A stretch of 64,000 bases of DNA from Marinobacter halotolerans (GTDB lineage: Bacteria; Pseudomonadota; Gammaproteobacteria; Pseudomonadales; Oleiphilaceae): contig NZ_VMHP01000001.1 in assembly GCF_008795985.1 (NCBI RefSeq), positions 1,612,001-1,676,000 of the forward strand. The letters are read 5' to 3'. The notes under the pieces were generated by a model. The model was not told the origin of the DNA. It saw nothing but the letters and a program-made list of their open reading frames with translations, and made no database searches. Positions 56,679-64,000 of the stretch are shown here, in pieces. Made by a program: the position numbers and the translations under genes. The first letter of the stretch is position 1, and each line of letters starts with the position of its first letter.

Positions 56679-58052
56679 TCAACCGGTATGCCCTGAACGG
56701 CTGTTCCCGTCGAACCAGCGATCGTGCCGGGTGTGCTGGTAGCACAGCCATCCCATGGAAAGTGCACGGGCTATCATCAGGCTGATAAGCGCAAACCACA
56801 GGCCATGATTGCCCCACCCGGTGGTCAGCCACCAGACCGGCAGAAACACCAGCCCCGCCGATACCAGCATTGTGTTCTGCATGTCCCGGGTGCGGGTGGC
56901 GCCAATGAATACGCCGTCCAGCAGAAACCCCCACACGGCGGTTAGCGGCAGCGTCCATAGCCAGGGTAGATATTGCCAGGCTGTGTGGCGGACTTCGTCA
57001 ATACCGGTCAGCAGGCTGATCAGGAACCGGCCCCCAAGCACGAACGCCACTGTGAAAAGCACCGAACCCCAGAGTGACCAACGCAGGGCCACCCGGAACA
57101 CGCGTCTGAACTGGGCCCGGTCGCCCTGTCCCACTGCTTCGCCAATCAGTGCCTCTGCGGCATTGGCAAAACCGTCCAGACCGTTGGAAATCACCAGCAG
57201 AAAAGTGATCAGCACGGCGTTGGCCGCCAGCACCGTGTCACCCTGGCGGGCGCCCTGGGCGGTAAAGAACGCCAGCACCAGCAACAGGGCAATGGTACGG
57301 ACCATAATGTAGCGGTTGACCTGCAGGATTGTCAGATAGTCGCTGACGCGGCCGAACAGGGCACGGGTAAACCCTTGGCCCGAGGGCATATTCTTCAGTA
57401 CCAGGTAAAAGCCCACGGCCGCGGCCGAGTACTCCGCCATAACCGTGGCGACAGCAACACCTGCGCTGTTCCAGCCCAGAACCGTTACGAACAGAACATC
57501 CAGAACTATATTCAGGCCATTGGCCACGATCAGCATGATCATTGGGCCCTTGGGGGAGTGGGTGCCGATCAGCCAGCCCACCAGGGTGTACTGACAGAGC
57601 ACGGCAGGGGCGCTCCAGATCCGGATCGAGGCGTACTCGGCGGCCAGCTCGGCAACGTTCTGGCTGGGATTCATCAGGATCAGGCCGAATGCCACTATGG
57701 GTTGATGAAACAGGATTAGCACGAGCCCGATGCCGGTTGCCAGCAGTACCGATCTCAATAGCAGGGCTATCTGTGCGAATTCGTCCCGCCGGCCCCAGGC
57801 CTGGGCCGCCAGTCCGGTGGTGCCCATGCGCATGAAGCCGAAAGTCCAGTACAGAATGCTGAACAGGTTCGCGGCTACCGCCACGGCGCCCAGGTATTCG
57901 GGGCTGTCCAGATGACCGAGTACGGCGGTATCTACCAGGCCCAGCAGAGGCACGGTGAGGTTGGTCAGCATCAGCGGCCAGGCCAGCGCCCAGAGCCGTT
58001 GATCTGTCCGTGACAGGCTGCGAGAGGCTGTTTTGCTCGGTTCAGTGGCCAG
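56679..58052 (-). CDS. MATE-family efflux transporter (DinF-like); CTG start proposed
   Basis: A multidrug and toxin extrusion antiporter with 12 membrane helices, ion-coupled, in the inner membrane. The first ATG (57971, MLTNLTVPLLGLVDTAVLGHL) misses the family's N-terminal helix start. In frame upstream the sequence reads RTDQRLWALAWPL, as homologues do. Between an in-frame TAA and that ATG there is no ATG, GTG or TTG. A CTG at 58052 lies eight bases after AAGGA (58065-58061), giving 457 residues. It is divergent from coxB. Confidence 0.85.
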   Translation of the reverse strand: MATEPSKTASRSLSRTDQRLWALAWPLMLTNLTVPLLGLVDTAVLGHLDSPEYLGAVAVAANLFSILYWTFGFMRMGTTGLAAQAWGRRDEFAQIALLLRSVLLATGIGLVLILFHQPIVAFGLILMNPSQNVAELAAEYASIRIWSAPAVLCQYTLVGWLIGTHSPKGPMIMLIVANGLNIVLDVLFVTVLGWNSAGVAVATVMAEYSAAAVGFYLVLKNMPSGQGFTRALFGRVSDYLTILQVNRYIMVRTIALLLVLAFFTAQGARQGDTVLAANAVLITFLLVISNGLDGFANAAEALIGEAVGQGDRAQFRRVFRVALRWSLWGSVLFTVAFVLGGRFLISLLTGIDEVRHTAWQYLPWLWTLPLTAVWGFLLDGVFIGATRTRDMQNTMLVSAGLVFLPVWWLTTGWGNHGLWFALISLMIARALSMGWLCYQHTRHDRWFDGNSRSGHTG

Positions 58053-58242
58053 AAAAATGTTCCTTCTTTAGTGGAATTCTGCCTTCGGGGACTTTCGAAT
58101 CCTTTCGGAATGTGCCTATACTTGTTGCTGATTTATCCATAGCAGGCTTCCGCTCTGACGAGAATAGTGTTTGCGAGCGCTGTTCGGGCCAGAGGGATTG
58201 GTCGCGAAATCCGACAAGAATAACACTCTGTGGAGACACAGT

Positions 58243-59367
58243 ATGCGCGTGCAAGTTAGACGGGCAGGTGCACTCTTGGGTGGTCTTATGTTGCCAGCGA
58301 TGTCCATGGCGGACTGGACGCTGAACATGAGCCCCGGGGTAACCAAGTCCAGTAATGAAATTTTCGACCTTCACATGACCATCCTCTGGATCTGCGTCGT
58401 CATCGGCGTTGTGGTCTTCGGCATCATGTTCTGGTCTATCTTTGCCCATCGCAAATCTCCGGACCGGAAGCCGGCCAATTTCCACGAGAACACTCTGGTG
58501 GAAATTCTCTGGACAATTATCCCCCTGGTCATATTGGTCGTTATGGCCATTCCGGCCACCGCTACCCTCGTGGATATGTATGACACCACCGAGGCAGAAA
58601 TCGATATCAAGGTAACCGGCTACCAGTGGCGCTGGAAATACGATTATATCGATCAGGATTTCGGCTATTTCTCGAACATTTCCACCAGCGATGACGAGAT
58701 CTACAACCGCACGCAGAAAACCGAAAATTATCTTCTCGACGTCGATAATCCCCTGGTCATTCCGGTGGACACCCGGGTCCGGTTGCTGCTGACATCAAAC
58801 GATGTCATCCATAGCTGGTGGGTTCCTGCCTTCGGCGTCAAGAAAGACGCAATTCCCGGCTTTATCAACGAAATCTGGACGCAGGTAGACGAGCCCGGCA
58901 TTTATCGTGGTCAGTGCACCGAGTTGTGCGGTATCAAGCACGGCTTTATGCCCGTGGTGGTCAGAGCGGTCCCACGTGAAGAATACGATGCCTGGGTCAG
59001 CGAGCAGACAGCCGCTGCAGAGGCTGAGCGTGATCTTACTCAGAAAGACTGGACCATGGCTGAACTGATGGAGCGGGGCGAAAAAGCTTACGCCACCGCC
59101 TGTGCGGCCTGTCACCAGCCTGACGGCACCGGCGCTCCACCCGCATTCCCCGCCCTGAAGGGCAGCCAGATTGCATTGGAAGACATGCAGGCTCACCTGG
59201 ACGTCGTGGTTAATGGCGTGCCCGGATCGGCCATGCAGGCCTTCGGTAACCAGCTAAGCGAGGTGGATCTTGCCGCCGTGATTACCTACGAGCGGAATGC
59301 CTGGGGTAACGACACCGGTGAAATGGTGACGCCGAAACAGGTTTTCGATTACAAAAACCAGGAATGA
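58243..59367 (+). CDS. coxB: Cytochrome c oxidase subunit II with fused cytochrome c domain
   Basis: Subunit II carries the binuclear CuA centre that accepts electrons from cytochrome c. From ATG 58243 (GGAG upstream) it is 374 residues with a signal peptide, two membrane helices (about 45-125), the cupredoxin domain with HSWWVP and GQCTELCGIKHGFMP (CuA ligands), then a C-terminal haem-binding domain with CAACHQPDG and a Met in GSAMQAFG. This CuA-plus-cytochrome fusion is typical of caa3-type enzymes. It heads the oxidase operon; a terminator-like hairpin separates it from ctaD. Confidence 0.95.
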   Translation: MRVQVRRAGALLGGLMLPAMSMADWTLNMSPGVTKSSNEIFDLHMTILWICVVIGVVVFGIMFWSIFAHRKSPDRKPANFHENTLVEILWTIIPLVILVVMAIPATATLVDMYDTTEAEIDIKVTGYQWRWKYDYIDQDFGYFSNISTSDDEIYNRTQKTENYLLDVDNPLVIPVDTRVRLLLTSNDVIHSWWVPAFGVKKDAIPGFINEIWTQVDEPGIYRGQCTELCGIKHGFMPVVVRAVPREEYDAWVSEQTAAAEAERDLTQKDWTMAELMERGEKAYATACAACHQPDGTGAPPAFPALKGSQIALEDMQAHLDVVVNGVPGSAMQAFGNQLSEVDLAAVITYERNAWGNDTGEMVTPKQVFDYKNQE

Positions 59368-59375
59368 TTGAACAT

Positions 59376-59410
59376 ACACTGCCGGCGACTTTCTCCGGCA
59401 GTGTGTTTTT
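59376..59410 (+). terminator. Terminator-like hairpin between coxB and ctaD
   Basis: ACACTGCCGG (59376-59385), a 9-base loop and CCGGCAGTGT (59395-59404), a 10-bp perfect stem, then GTTTTTG. It would reduce transcription from coxB into ctaD unless read through or processed. Confidence 0.7.
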
Positions 59411-59471
59411 GACCACTGCCAGATTAATGACATCACCAGCCAGTAGTTAAAGGCGGTAAACGGGGGTTTTC

Positions 59472-61058
59472 ATGAGTGCGGTTACAGATACCCACGCCCA
59501 GGACGATCATCACCACGGCCCTGCCAAGGGATTCAGCCGGTGGTTGCTGACGACCAACCATAAAGACATCGGGTCCATGTACCTGATCTTCAGTTTCACC
59601 ATGTTCCTGTTGGGCGGGGCCATGGCAATGGTGATTCGGGCCGAGCTGTTCCAGCCGGGCTTGCAGATTGTGGAGCCGGCATTCTTCAACCAGATGACGA
59701 CCATGCACGGTCTGATTATGGTATTCGGCGCGGTCATGCCGGCCTTTGTCGGCCTGGCTAACTGGATGCTCCCGCTGATGGTGGGCGCGCCCGATATGGC
59801 CCTGCCACGGATGAACAACTGGAGCTTCTGGCTTCTGCCCTGCGCCTTCCTGATTCTGGTTTCCACCCTCTTTATGCAGGGCGGCGCACCGAACTTCGGC
59901 TGGACCTTCTACGCTCCGCTGTCCACCACTTACGGGCCACCGAGTACCACCTTCTTCATCTTTGCCGTTCACATAATGGGTATCTCATCCATCATGGGTG
60001 CTATCAACGTGATCGCAACCATACTGAACATGCGTGCACCAGGTATGACCCTGATGAAAATGCCCCTGTTCGTGTGGACCTGGCTGATCACCGCTTTCCT
60101 GCTGATTGCCGTTATGCCTGTGCTGGCCGGCGTGGTCACCATGATGCTGATGGATATCAACTTCGGCACGAGCTTCTTTGATGCTTCCGGCGGCGGCGAC
60201 CCCGTACTGTTCCAGCATGTGTTCTGGTTCTTCGGCCATCCCGAGGTCTACATCATGATTCTGCCGGCCTTTGGTGCGGTGTCTCATATCATCCCGGCAT
60301 TCTCCCGCAAGCCGCTGTTCGGCTATGCCTCAATGGTATACGCGGTAGGTGCGATCGCTCTGCTGTCGTTTGTGGTCTGGGCTCACCACATGTTTACCGT
60401 GGGGATCCCCATCGCCGGCCAGTTGTTCTTCATGTATGCGACCATGCTGATCGCGGTGCCCACGGGCGTTAAGGTGTTCAACTGGGTTGCCACCATGTTC
60501 CGTGGTTCCCTCACCTTTGAAGCGCCCATGCTGTTTGCCGTTGCCTTCGTGATCCTGTTCACCATTGGCGGTTTCTCCGGACTGATGCTGGCCATCGCCC
60601 CGGCGGACTTCCAGTACCACGACACCTACTTCGTTGTGGCGCACTTCCACTACGTGCTGGTGCCCGGTGCCATCTTCGGTATCTTCGCCTCGGCCTATTT
60701 CTGGCTGCCCAAGTGGACCGGGCACATGTACGATGAAACCCTGGCCAAGACCCACTTCTGGCTGTCGTTCGTGGGCATGAACCTGGCGTTCTTCCCCATG
60801 CATTTCCTGGGGCTGGCGGGTATGCCGCGTCGTATCCCGGACTATGCTCTGCAGTTCGCCGACTTCAACATGGTGTCCAGTATTGGCGCGTTTATGTTCG
60901 GTGCGACGCAGCTGCTGTTCCTGTTCATTGTGGTCAAATGCGTAAGAGGCGGAGAGAAAGCCTCCGCCAAGCCCTGGGATGGTGCTGAAGGTCTGGAGTG
61001 GACGGTACCGTCACCGGCGCCTTATCACACGTTCGCGACGCCGCCGGAAGTGAAATAG
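59472..61058 (+). CDS. ctaD: Cytochrome c oxidase subunit I
   Basis: This 528-residue protein is the catalytic core with haem a, haem a3 and CuB, and 12 membrane helices. Visible ligands and markers: TMHGLIM (haem a His), FFGHPEVYIMILP (CuB His and cross-linked Tyr), WAHHMFTVG (two CuB His) and HDTYFVVAHFHYV (haem a3 and a His). It ends in a cytoplasmic tail. The N-terminus DTHAQDDHHHG is His-rich. coxC follows 61 bp later, with no ctaG gene between. Confidence 0.97.
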   Translation: MSAVTDTHAQDDHHHGPAKGFSRWLLTTNHKDIGSMYLIFSFTMFLLGGAMAMVIRAELFQPGLQIVEPAFFNQMTTMHGLIMVFGAVMPAFVGLANWMLPLMVGAPDMALPRMNNWSFWLLPCAFLILVSTLFMQGGAPNFGWTFYAPLSTTYGPPSTTFFIFAVHIMGISSIMGAINVIATILNMRAPGMTLMKMPLFVWTWLITAFLLIAVMPVLAGVVTMMLMDINFGTSFFDASGGGDPVLFQHVFWFFGHPEVYIMILPAFGAVSHIIPAFSRKPLFGYASMVYAVGAIALLSFVVWAHHMFTVGIPIAGQLFFMYATMLIAVPTGVKVFNWVATMFRGSLTFEAPMLFAVAFVILFTIGGFSGLMLAIAPADFQYHDTYFVVAHFHYVLVPGAIFGIFASAYFWLPKWTGHMYDETLAKTHFWLSFVGMNLAFFPMHFLGLAGMPRRIPDYALQFADFNMVSSIGAFMFGATQLLFLFIVVKCVRGGEKASAKPWDGAEGLEWTVPSPAPYHTFATPPEVK

Positions 61059-61119
61059 CGCCTGGCGGCGCCGTTCGATAAAACAATAACTGAAAACGGA
61101 AAAGCCATCGGAGATTAAC

Positions 61120-62007
61120 ATGGCCGACAACCAGTCATATTACGTGCCTGAACAGAGCAAGTGGCCCATCATTGCTACCGTTGGGCTTGGGGTGATGCTG
61201 TATGGCCTTGCAGCCATCATGGTGGATAGTAAGCAGGGTGCAGAAACCACCAGCTCGTGGATTATGTTCTGGGCCGGCACGGCCATCATGGTCTACATGC
61301 TTTTCGGGTGGTTCGGCAATGTCATCAAGGAAAGTCGTTCCGGGCTTTACAGCCCGCAGATGGACCGCTCTTTCCGCTGGGGGATGATGTGGTTCATATT
61401 CTCCGAAGTGATGTTTTTCGCGGCCTTTTTTGGTGCTTTGTTCTACGTTCGTGTGTTTGCCCTGCCATGGCTGGGCGGCGAGGGCGATAAAGGCAGTACC
61501 AATATGCTCTGGGAAGGGTTTCAGGCCAGCTGGCCGCTGCTGAACACGCCCAATCCTGAAGCCTATCCGGCGCCAGCTTCTGTCATTGGGCCCTGGGGCC
61601 TGCCCCTGATCAACACCATCCTGCTGGTGACGTCGTCTTTCACCGTCACCGTGGCACACCACGCCTTGAAGCATGATAACCGGCCCAAGACCAAGCTCTG
61701 GCTGGGAGCGACCATTGCTCTGGCTCTGGTCTTTGTGTGTGTGCAGGCTTATGAGTATGTCCATGCCTATCAGGACCTGAACCTGACGCTGGGATCCGGC
61801 ATCTACGGCAGCACTTTCTATATGCTGACCGGGTTCCACGGGGCGCACGTGATACTGGGTACGCTGATGCTTACCATCATGCTGGTCCGGATTCATAAGG
61901 GACATTTTACGCCCGACAACCATTTCGGGTTCGAAGCCTCGGCCTGGTACTGGCACTTTGTAGACGTGGTCTGGCTCGGTCTGTTTGTGTTCGTCTATGT
62001 AATCTGA
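61120..62007 (+). CDS. coxC: Cytochrome c oxidase subunit III
   Basis: A 295-residue protein with seven membrane helices of the heme-copper oxidase subunit III family. Diagnostic are MDRSFRWGMMWFIFSEVMFFAAFFGALFY and FHGAHVILGTLML, plus the terminal WYWHFVDVVWLGLFVFVYV. It helps sustain proton pumping and stabilises subunit I. It converges on the DUF2909 gene on the other strand. Confidence 0.97.
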   Translation: MADNQSYYVPEQSKWPIIATVGLGVMLYGLAAIMVDSKQGAETTSSWIMFWAGTAIMVYMLFGWFGNVIKESRSGLYSPQMDRSFRWGMMWFIFSEVMFFAAFFGALFYVRVFALPWLGGEGDKGSTNMLWEGFQASWPLLNTPNPEAYPAPASVIGPWGLPLINTILLVTSSFTVTVAHHALKHDNRPKTKLWLGATIALALVFVCVQAYEYVHAYQDLNLTLGSGIYGSTFYMLTGFHGAHVILGTLMLTIMLVRIHKGHFTPDNHFGFEASAWYWHFVDVVWLGLFVFVYVI

Positions 62008-62019
62008 GCCCGATGAGGA

Positions 62020-62223
62020 TCAGGGGGTCGGATTCAGTGTCAGGCCCCCTTGCCATAGCGAGATAAGAATCACCGCCAGCAGCGCGATGCTCAGTGCGAC
62101 CCGCAGTGCCAGTGAATTCAGAACCCTGTTGCTTTTCCCGCCATCCTTTATCAGGAAAAACAATCCGCTGAACAGACTCACCACGACCGCAAGCATGAGT
62201 ACAACGATGGAAATTTTCAGCAT
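62020..62223 (-). CDS. DUF2909 twin-transmembrane protein
   Basis: A 67-residue protein read leftward from ATG 62223. It has two membrane helices, LKISIVVLMLAVVVSLFSGLFFLI and RVALSIALLAVILISLW, separated by a short basic loop (KDGGKSNRV). This is the DUF2909 or twin-transmembrane pattern, a small protein near cytochrome oxidase assembly genes in pseudomonads. It lies on the strand opposite the cox operon, between coxC and SURF1. Role unknown, probably oxidase assembly. Confidence 0.85.
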   Translation of the reverse strand: MLKISIVVLMLAVVVSLFSGLFFLIKDGGKSNRVLNSLALRVALSIALLAVILISLWQGGLTLNPTP

Positions 62224-62273
62224 GAGTAATCCTGTGGAACAAAAGGTGAGTTTACTGGCCACTATAGCAGACC

Positions 62274-63008
62274 ATGGTCGCGCCTGATTCAGTCGAGCCC
62301 CGTCGGTGGCGGTTCGACTGGCGGCTGATGGTTTTCGCCGGCATATTTCTACCACTGTTGATCGGGCTCGGCCTCTGGCAACTGGATCGGGCCGCAGAAA
62401 AGAAAGCCCGCCTTGCGCAATGGCAGCAGCAGGCGACAGAACTGAGCTGGCCTCAGCACATTGCCGAAGGCCTGCAGCCGGGTCAGCCAGTGACGCTGAC
62501 GGGCGAATACGGAAACAATACGTGGCTGCTGGATAATCGGACCCGTGATGGTGCGGCCGGCTATGAAGTTCTGACGCTCTTTCGCCCGGACAGCGGCAGC
62601 CCATTGGTGATCAATCGTGGCTGGGTACTGGCGCCACGGCGCCGGGACGAGTTGCCGGACATCAACACGCCGGAGGGCGAGGTGGCGGTTTCCGGTCGCC
62701 TGAGCGAGTACCCTGTTCCGCCTGTGCTGATGCAGACACCCGATGATCAGGTTGGCTGGCCCAAGCGGGTGCAGGCGCTTATCCGGGCCGAGGTGTCCGC
62801 GCAGATTCCGGACGTGGCGCCGCTGGTCCTGCGCCTCAAGGGCCCCGACCAGCCCGGCGCATACCGTGCTGACTGGGCGCCGGACACAATGGGGCCGCAA
62901 ACCCATTACGGCTATGCCGTGCAATGGTTTTCACTGGCCGCCGCACTGGTTATATTGACGTTGGTTGCAAGCTACCGCAGAACGGGAAACAACAATGACA
63001 ACGGCTGA
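62274..63008 (+). CDS. SURF1-family cytochrome oxidase assembly protein
   Basis: A 244-residue protein with an N-terminal membrane helix (GIFLPLLIGLGLWQLDRAAEKK, with the LGxWQ motif of SURF1), a periplasmic domain (VNRGWVLAPRRRDELPD-like stretch, seen as VINRGWV), and a C-terminal helix after GYAVQWFSLAA. SURF1 helps insert haem a into subunit I. It is divergent from the DUF2909 gene and overlaps the next gene by 14 bp. Confidence 0.92.
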   Translation: MVAPDSVEPRRWRFDWRLMVFAGIFLPLLIGLGLWQLDRAAEKKARLAQWQQQATELSWPQHIAEGLQPGQPVTLTGEYGNNTWLLDNRTRDGAAGYEVLTLFRPDSGSPLVINRGWVLAPRRRDELPDINTPEGEVAVSGRLSEYPVPPVLMQTPDDQVGWPKRVQALIRAEVSAQIPDVAPLVLRLKGPDQPGAYRADWAPDTMGPQTHYGYAVQWFSLAAALVILTLVASYRRTGNNNDNG

Positions 63009-63645
63009 ATCCATGAACCGCAACAATGAAGAAGACAACCACAACGTATCGCCGGAGCAGGTCCGGCGCGGGCGTAGAATGGCTTTGTTGCTATTTGCCA
63101 TCGGGTTTGGCCCCATGGTGCTGGCAACCATCATGTATTACACAGGCTGGATGAATCCCACGGCGCAGAGCAATAACGGTGTGTTACTGAATCCACCGGT
63201 GCCGGTGGCCGAACTACAGTTGCAGGGGGCGGGGGGCATGCCTCTGGAGGATCGCTTCGGCCCCGAACTCGAAGAGCCCGAGTGGATGATGATGGTGGTT
63301 GCCGGCGATTGCGAAGCTGCCTGTGAAGATTTGCTGTATCTGACCCGACAGGTGAATATCGCTCTGGGCAAAAATGCCAACCGGGTGAATCGTTCTGCCT
63401 GGCTTGGCAACGTCAGCGACGACCTTGCGGCCCGCTGGCCGTCGGAGTATTCGTCGATGGAGACCCTGGAACTGACAGACGGCGCTGAACCTTCGTGGCC
63501 ACCAGGTGTCAATCCAGACACCCAACCCCGTATTCTGGTCGTTGACCCCTTCGGGAACGTCATTATGCATTACGGCAGTGAGCACACCGGCAAGCAGATG
63601 CTGGAAGATCTCAAACAACTGCTGAAACTTTCGCAGATCGGCTAG
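62995..63645 (+). CDS. Membrane-anchored thioredoxin-like protein of the cox operon (PA0111-like)
   Basis: The product is 216 residues from ATG 62995; ATG 63013 is an alternative. A basic cytoplasmic start leads into one membrane helix (ALLLFAIGFGPMVLATIMYYTGW), then a periplasmic domain. A CEAAC motif in GDCEAACEDLLYLTRQ and a terminal ILVVDPFGNVIMHY recall SCO/thioredoxin folds that handle copper or thiols. It is conserved between SURF1 and COX15 in pseudomonads. I infer an oxidase-assembly role. It overlaps SURF1 by 14 bp. Confidence 0.75.
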   Translation: MTTAESMNRNNEEDNHNVSPEQVRRGRRMALLLFAIGFGPMVLATIMYYTGWMNPTAQSNNGVLLNPPVPVAELQLQGAGGMPLEDRFGPELEEPEWMMMVVAGDCEAACEDLLYLTRQVNIALGKNANRVNRSAWLGNVSDDLAARWPSEYSSMETLELTDGAEPSWPPGVNPDTQPRILVVDPFGNVIMHYGSEHTGKQMLEDLKQLLKLSQIG

Positions 63646-63667
63646 CCGCGTTTCCGGAGAACAACCG

Positions 63668-64000
63668 TTGAATCCATATAATTCCACATCATCCAGTCGC
63701 ACCAGCTTTCTGGCCCGGGCCTCACTGTTTGCCACATTGCTGGCCGTTGTCGTGATCATGCTTGGTGCCTGGACTCGCTTGGTGGATGCCGGGCTTGGTT
63801 GTCCCGACTGGCCGGGCTGTTATGGGTTTTTGACGGTGCCCCAGGGCGAATCAAACATTGCCATTGCCAACGCCCGTTTCCCGGACACCCCGGTGGAAGC
63901 CGAAAAGGGCTGGCCTGAGATGATTCACCGATATGCCGCCGGCACCCTTGGCCTGGTGGTGTTCGGCCTGGCCGGTTACGCGGTAAGACATCGCCGTGAA
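63668..64000 (+). CDS. Heme A synthase, COX15/CtaA family (3' end missing)
   Basis: The frame opens at TTG 63668, with GGAG eight bases upstream, and runs past the window end; 111 codons are visible. The N-terminus has a membrane helix (LFATLLAVVVIMLGAWTRLVDAGLGC), a CPDWPGCYG motif, and EMIHRYAAGTLGLVVFG with the conserved haem-ligand His. CtaA/COX15 oxidises haem O to haem A for the aa3/caa3 oxidase. It is the last gene visible in the cox operon; cyoE/ctaB is expected next. Confidence 0.92.
   Translation, partial: MNPYNSTSSSRTSFLARASLFATLLAVVVIMLGAWTRLVDAGLGCPDWPGCYGFLTVPQGESNIAIANARFPDTPVEAEKGWPEMIHRYAAGTLGLVVFGLAGYAVRHRRE

Noticed and set aside
58968..58983. parS-like GGTCCCACGTGAAGAA in coxB
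   Set aside because: Keeps only the CCACGTG core and departs from the palindrome at several outer positions.

Overview
The window is an origin-proximal chromosome segment of a Marinobacter-like marine gammaproteobacterium (about 55-60% GC by eye). The gene order mnmE-yidC-yidD-rnpA-rpmH-oriC-dnaA-dnaN-recF-gyrB is the classical Pseudomonas/Alteromonadales origin block. Several other blocks also fit that group: coxB-ctaD-coxC-SURF1-COX15, def-fmt-rsmB-trkA, LysM-dprA-tsaC-hemF-aroE, a PA4642-like gene, a VC0807-like gene and pomAB-like stator genes. I see no insertion sequence, phage, CRISPR array or rRNA operon. Nearly every base is explained by ordinary chromosomal genes. The genus is inferred from gene content and order, not from any search.

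Layout: 1-4.25 kb holds a leftward block (partial lipoprotein, mnmE, yidC, yidD, rnpA, rpmH). 4.25-4.83 kb is oriC with DnaA boxes. 4.83-12.46 kb is the rightward replication block dnaA, dnaN, an ABC1/UbiB-type kinase, recF and gyrB; recF carries two parS centromere sites. 12.5-29.2 kb is mostly metabolism, transport and signalling: PhoD-like phosphatase, VC0807-like membrane protein, gabT, two divergent ABC exporters, BCCT transporter, folM, an ADPS-like FAD oxidase, a hybrid 7TMR-DISM histidine kinase and FadL. 29.2-36.8 kb runs leftward: tRNA-Pro, glyS, glyQ, trkA, rsmB, fmt, def. 37.2-43.9 kb runs rightward: LysM protein, dprA, tsaC, hemF, aroE, pomA/pomB-like genes and a PA4642-like gene. 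44-49.5 kb holds hsp20, a membrane sulfatase-fold protein, a gamma carbonic anhydrase, prlC, yheV and a DUF1653 gene. 49.7-58.05 kb has a GGDEF diguanylate cyclase, then a leftward cluster of unknown gene, cupredoxin, GGDEF/EAL protein, DUF3034 beta-barrel and lipidated truncated haemoglobin, then a MATE exporter. 58.2-64 kb is the aa3-type cytochrome c oxidase operon, cut by the window end inside the heme A synthase gene.

How the genes work together: the left third replicates and segregates the chromosome (oriC, DnaA, sliding clamp, RecF, gyrase, parS) beside the tightly coupled RNase P protein/YidD/YidC set. The middle supplies translation initiation and tRNA functions (fmt, def, tsaC, rsmB, glyQS, tRNA-Pro), K+ uptake, haem and shikimate synthesis. 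The right end builds the respiratory terminal oxidase.

Most worth a second look: the redox/c-di-GMP cluster at 51.5-56.6 kb, whose cupredoxin, c-di-GMP enzyme, barrel and haemoglobin genes overlap or nearly abut; the pair of parS palindromes inside recF; an ABC1 kinase gene wedged between dnaN and recF; two transporters whose best Shine-Dalgarno points at a non-standard start codon (CTG and ATC); an intergenic element with 20-bp perfect inverted repeats at 46.75 kb; and a cox operon with no ctaG/cox11 at its usual place.
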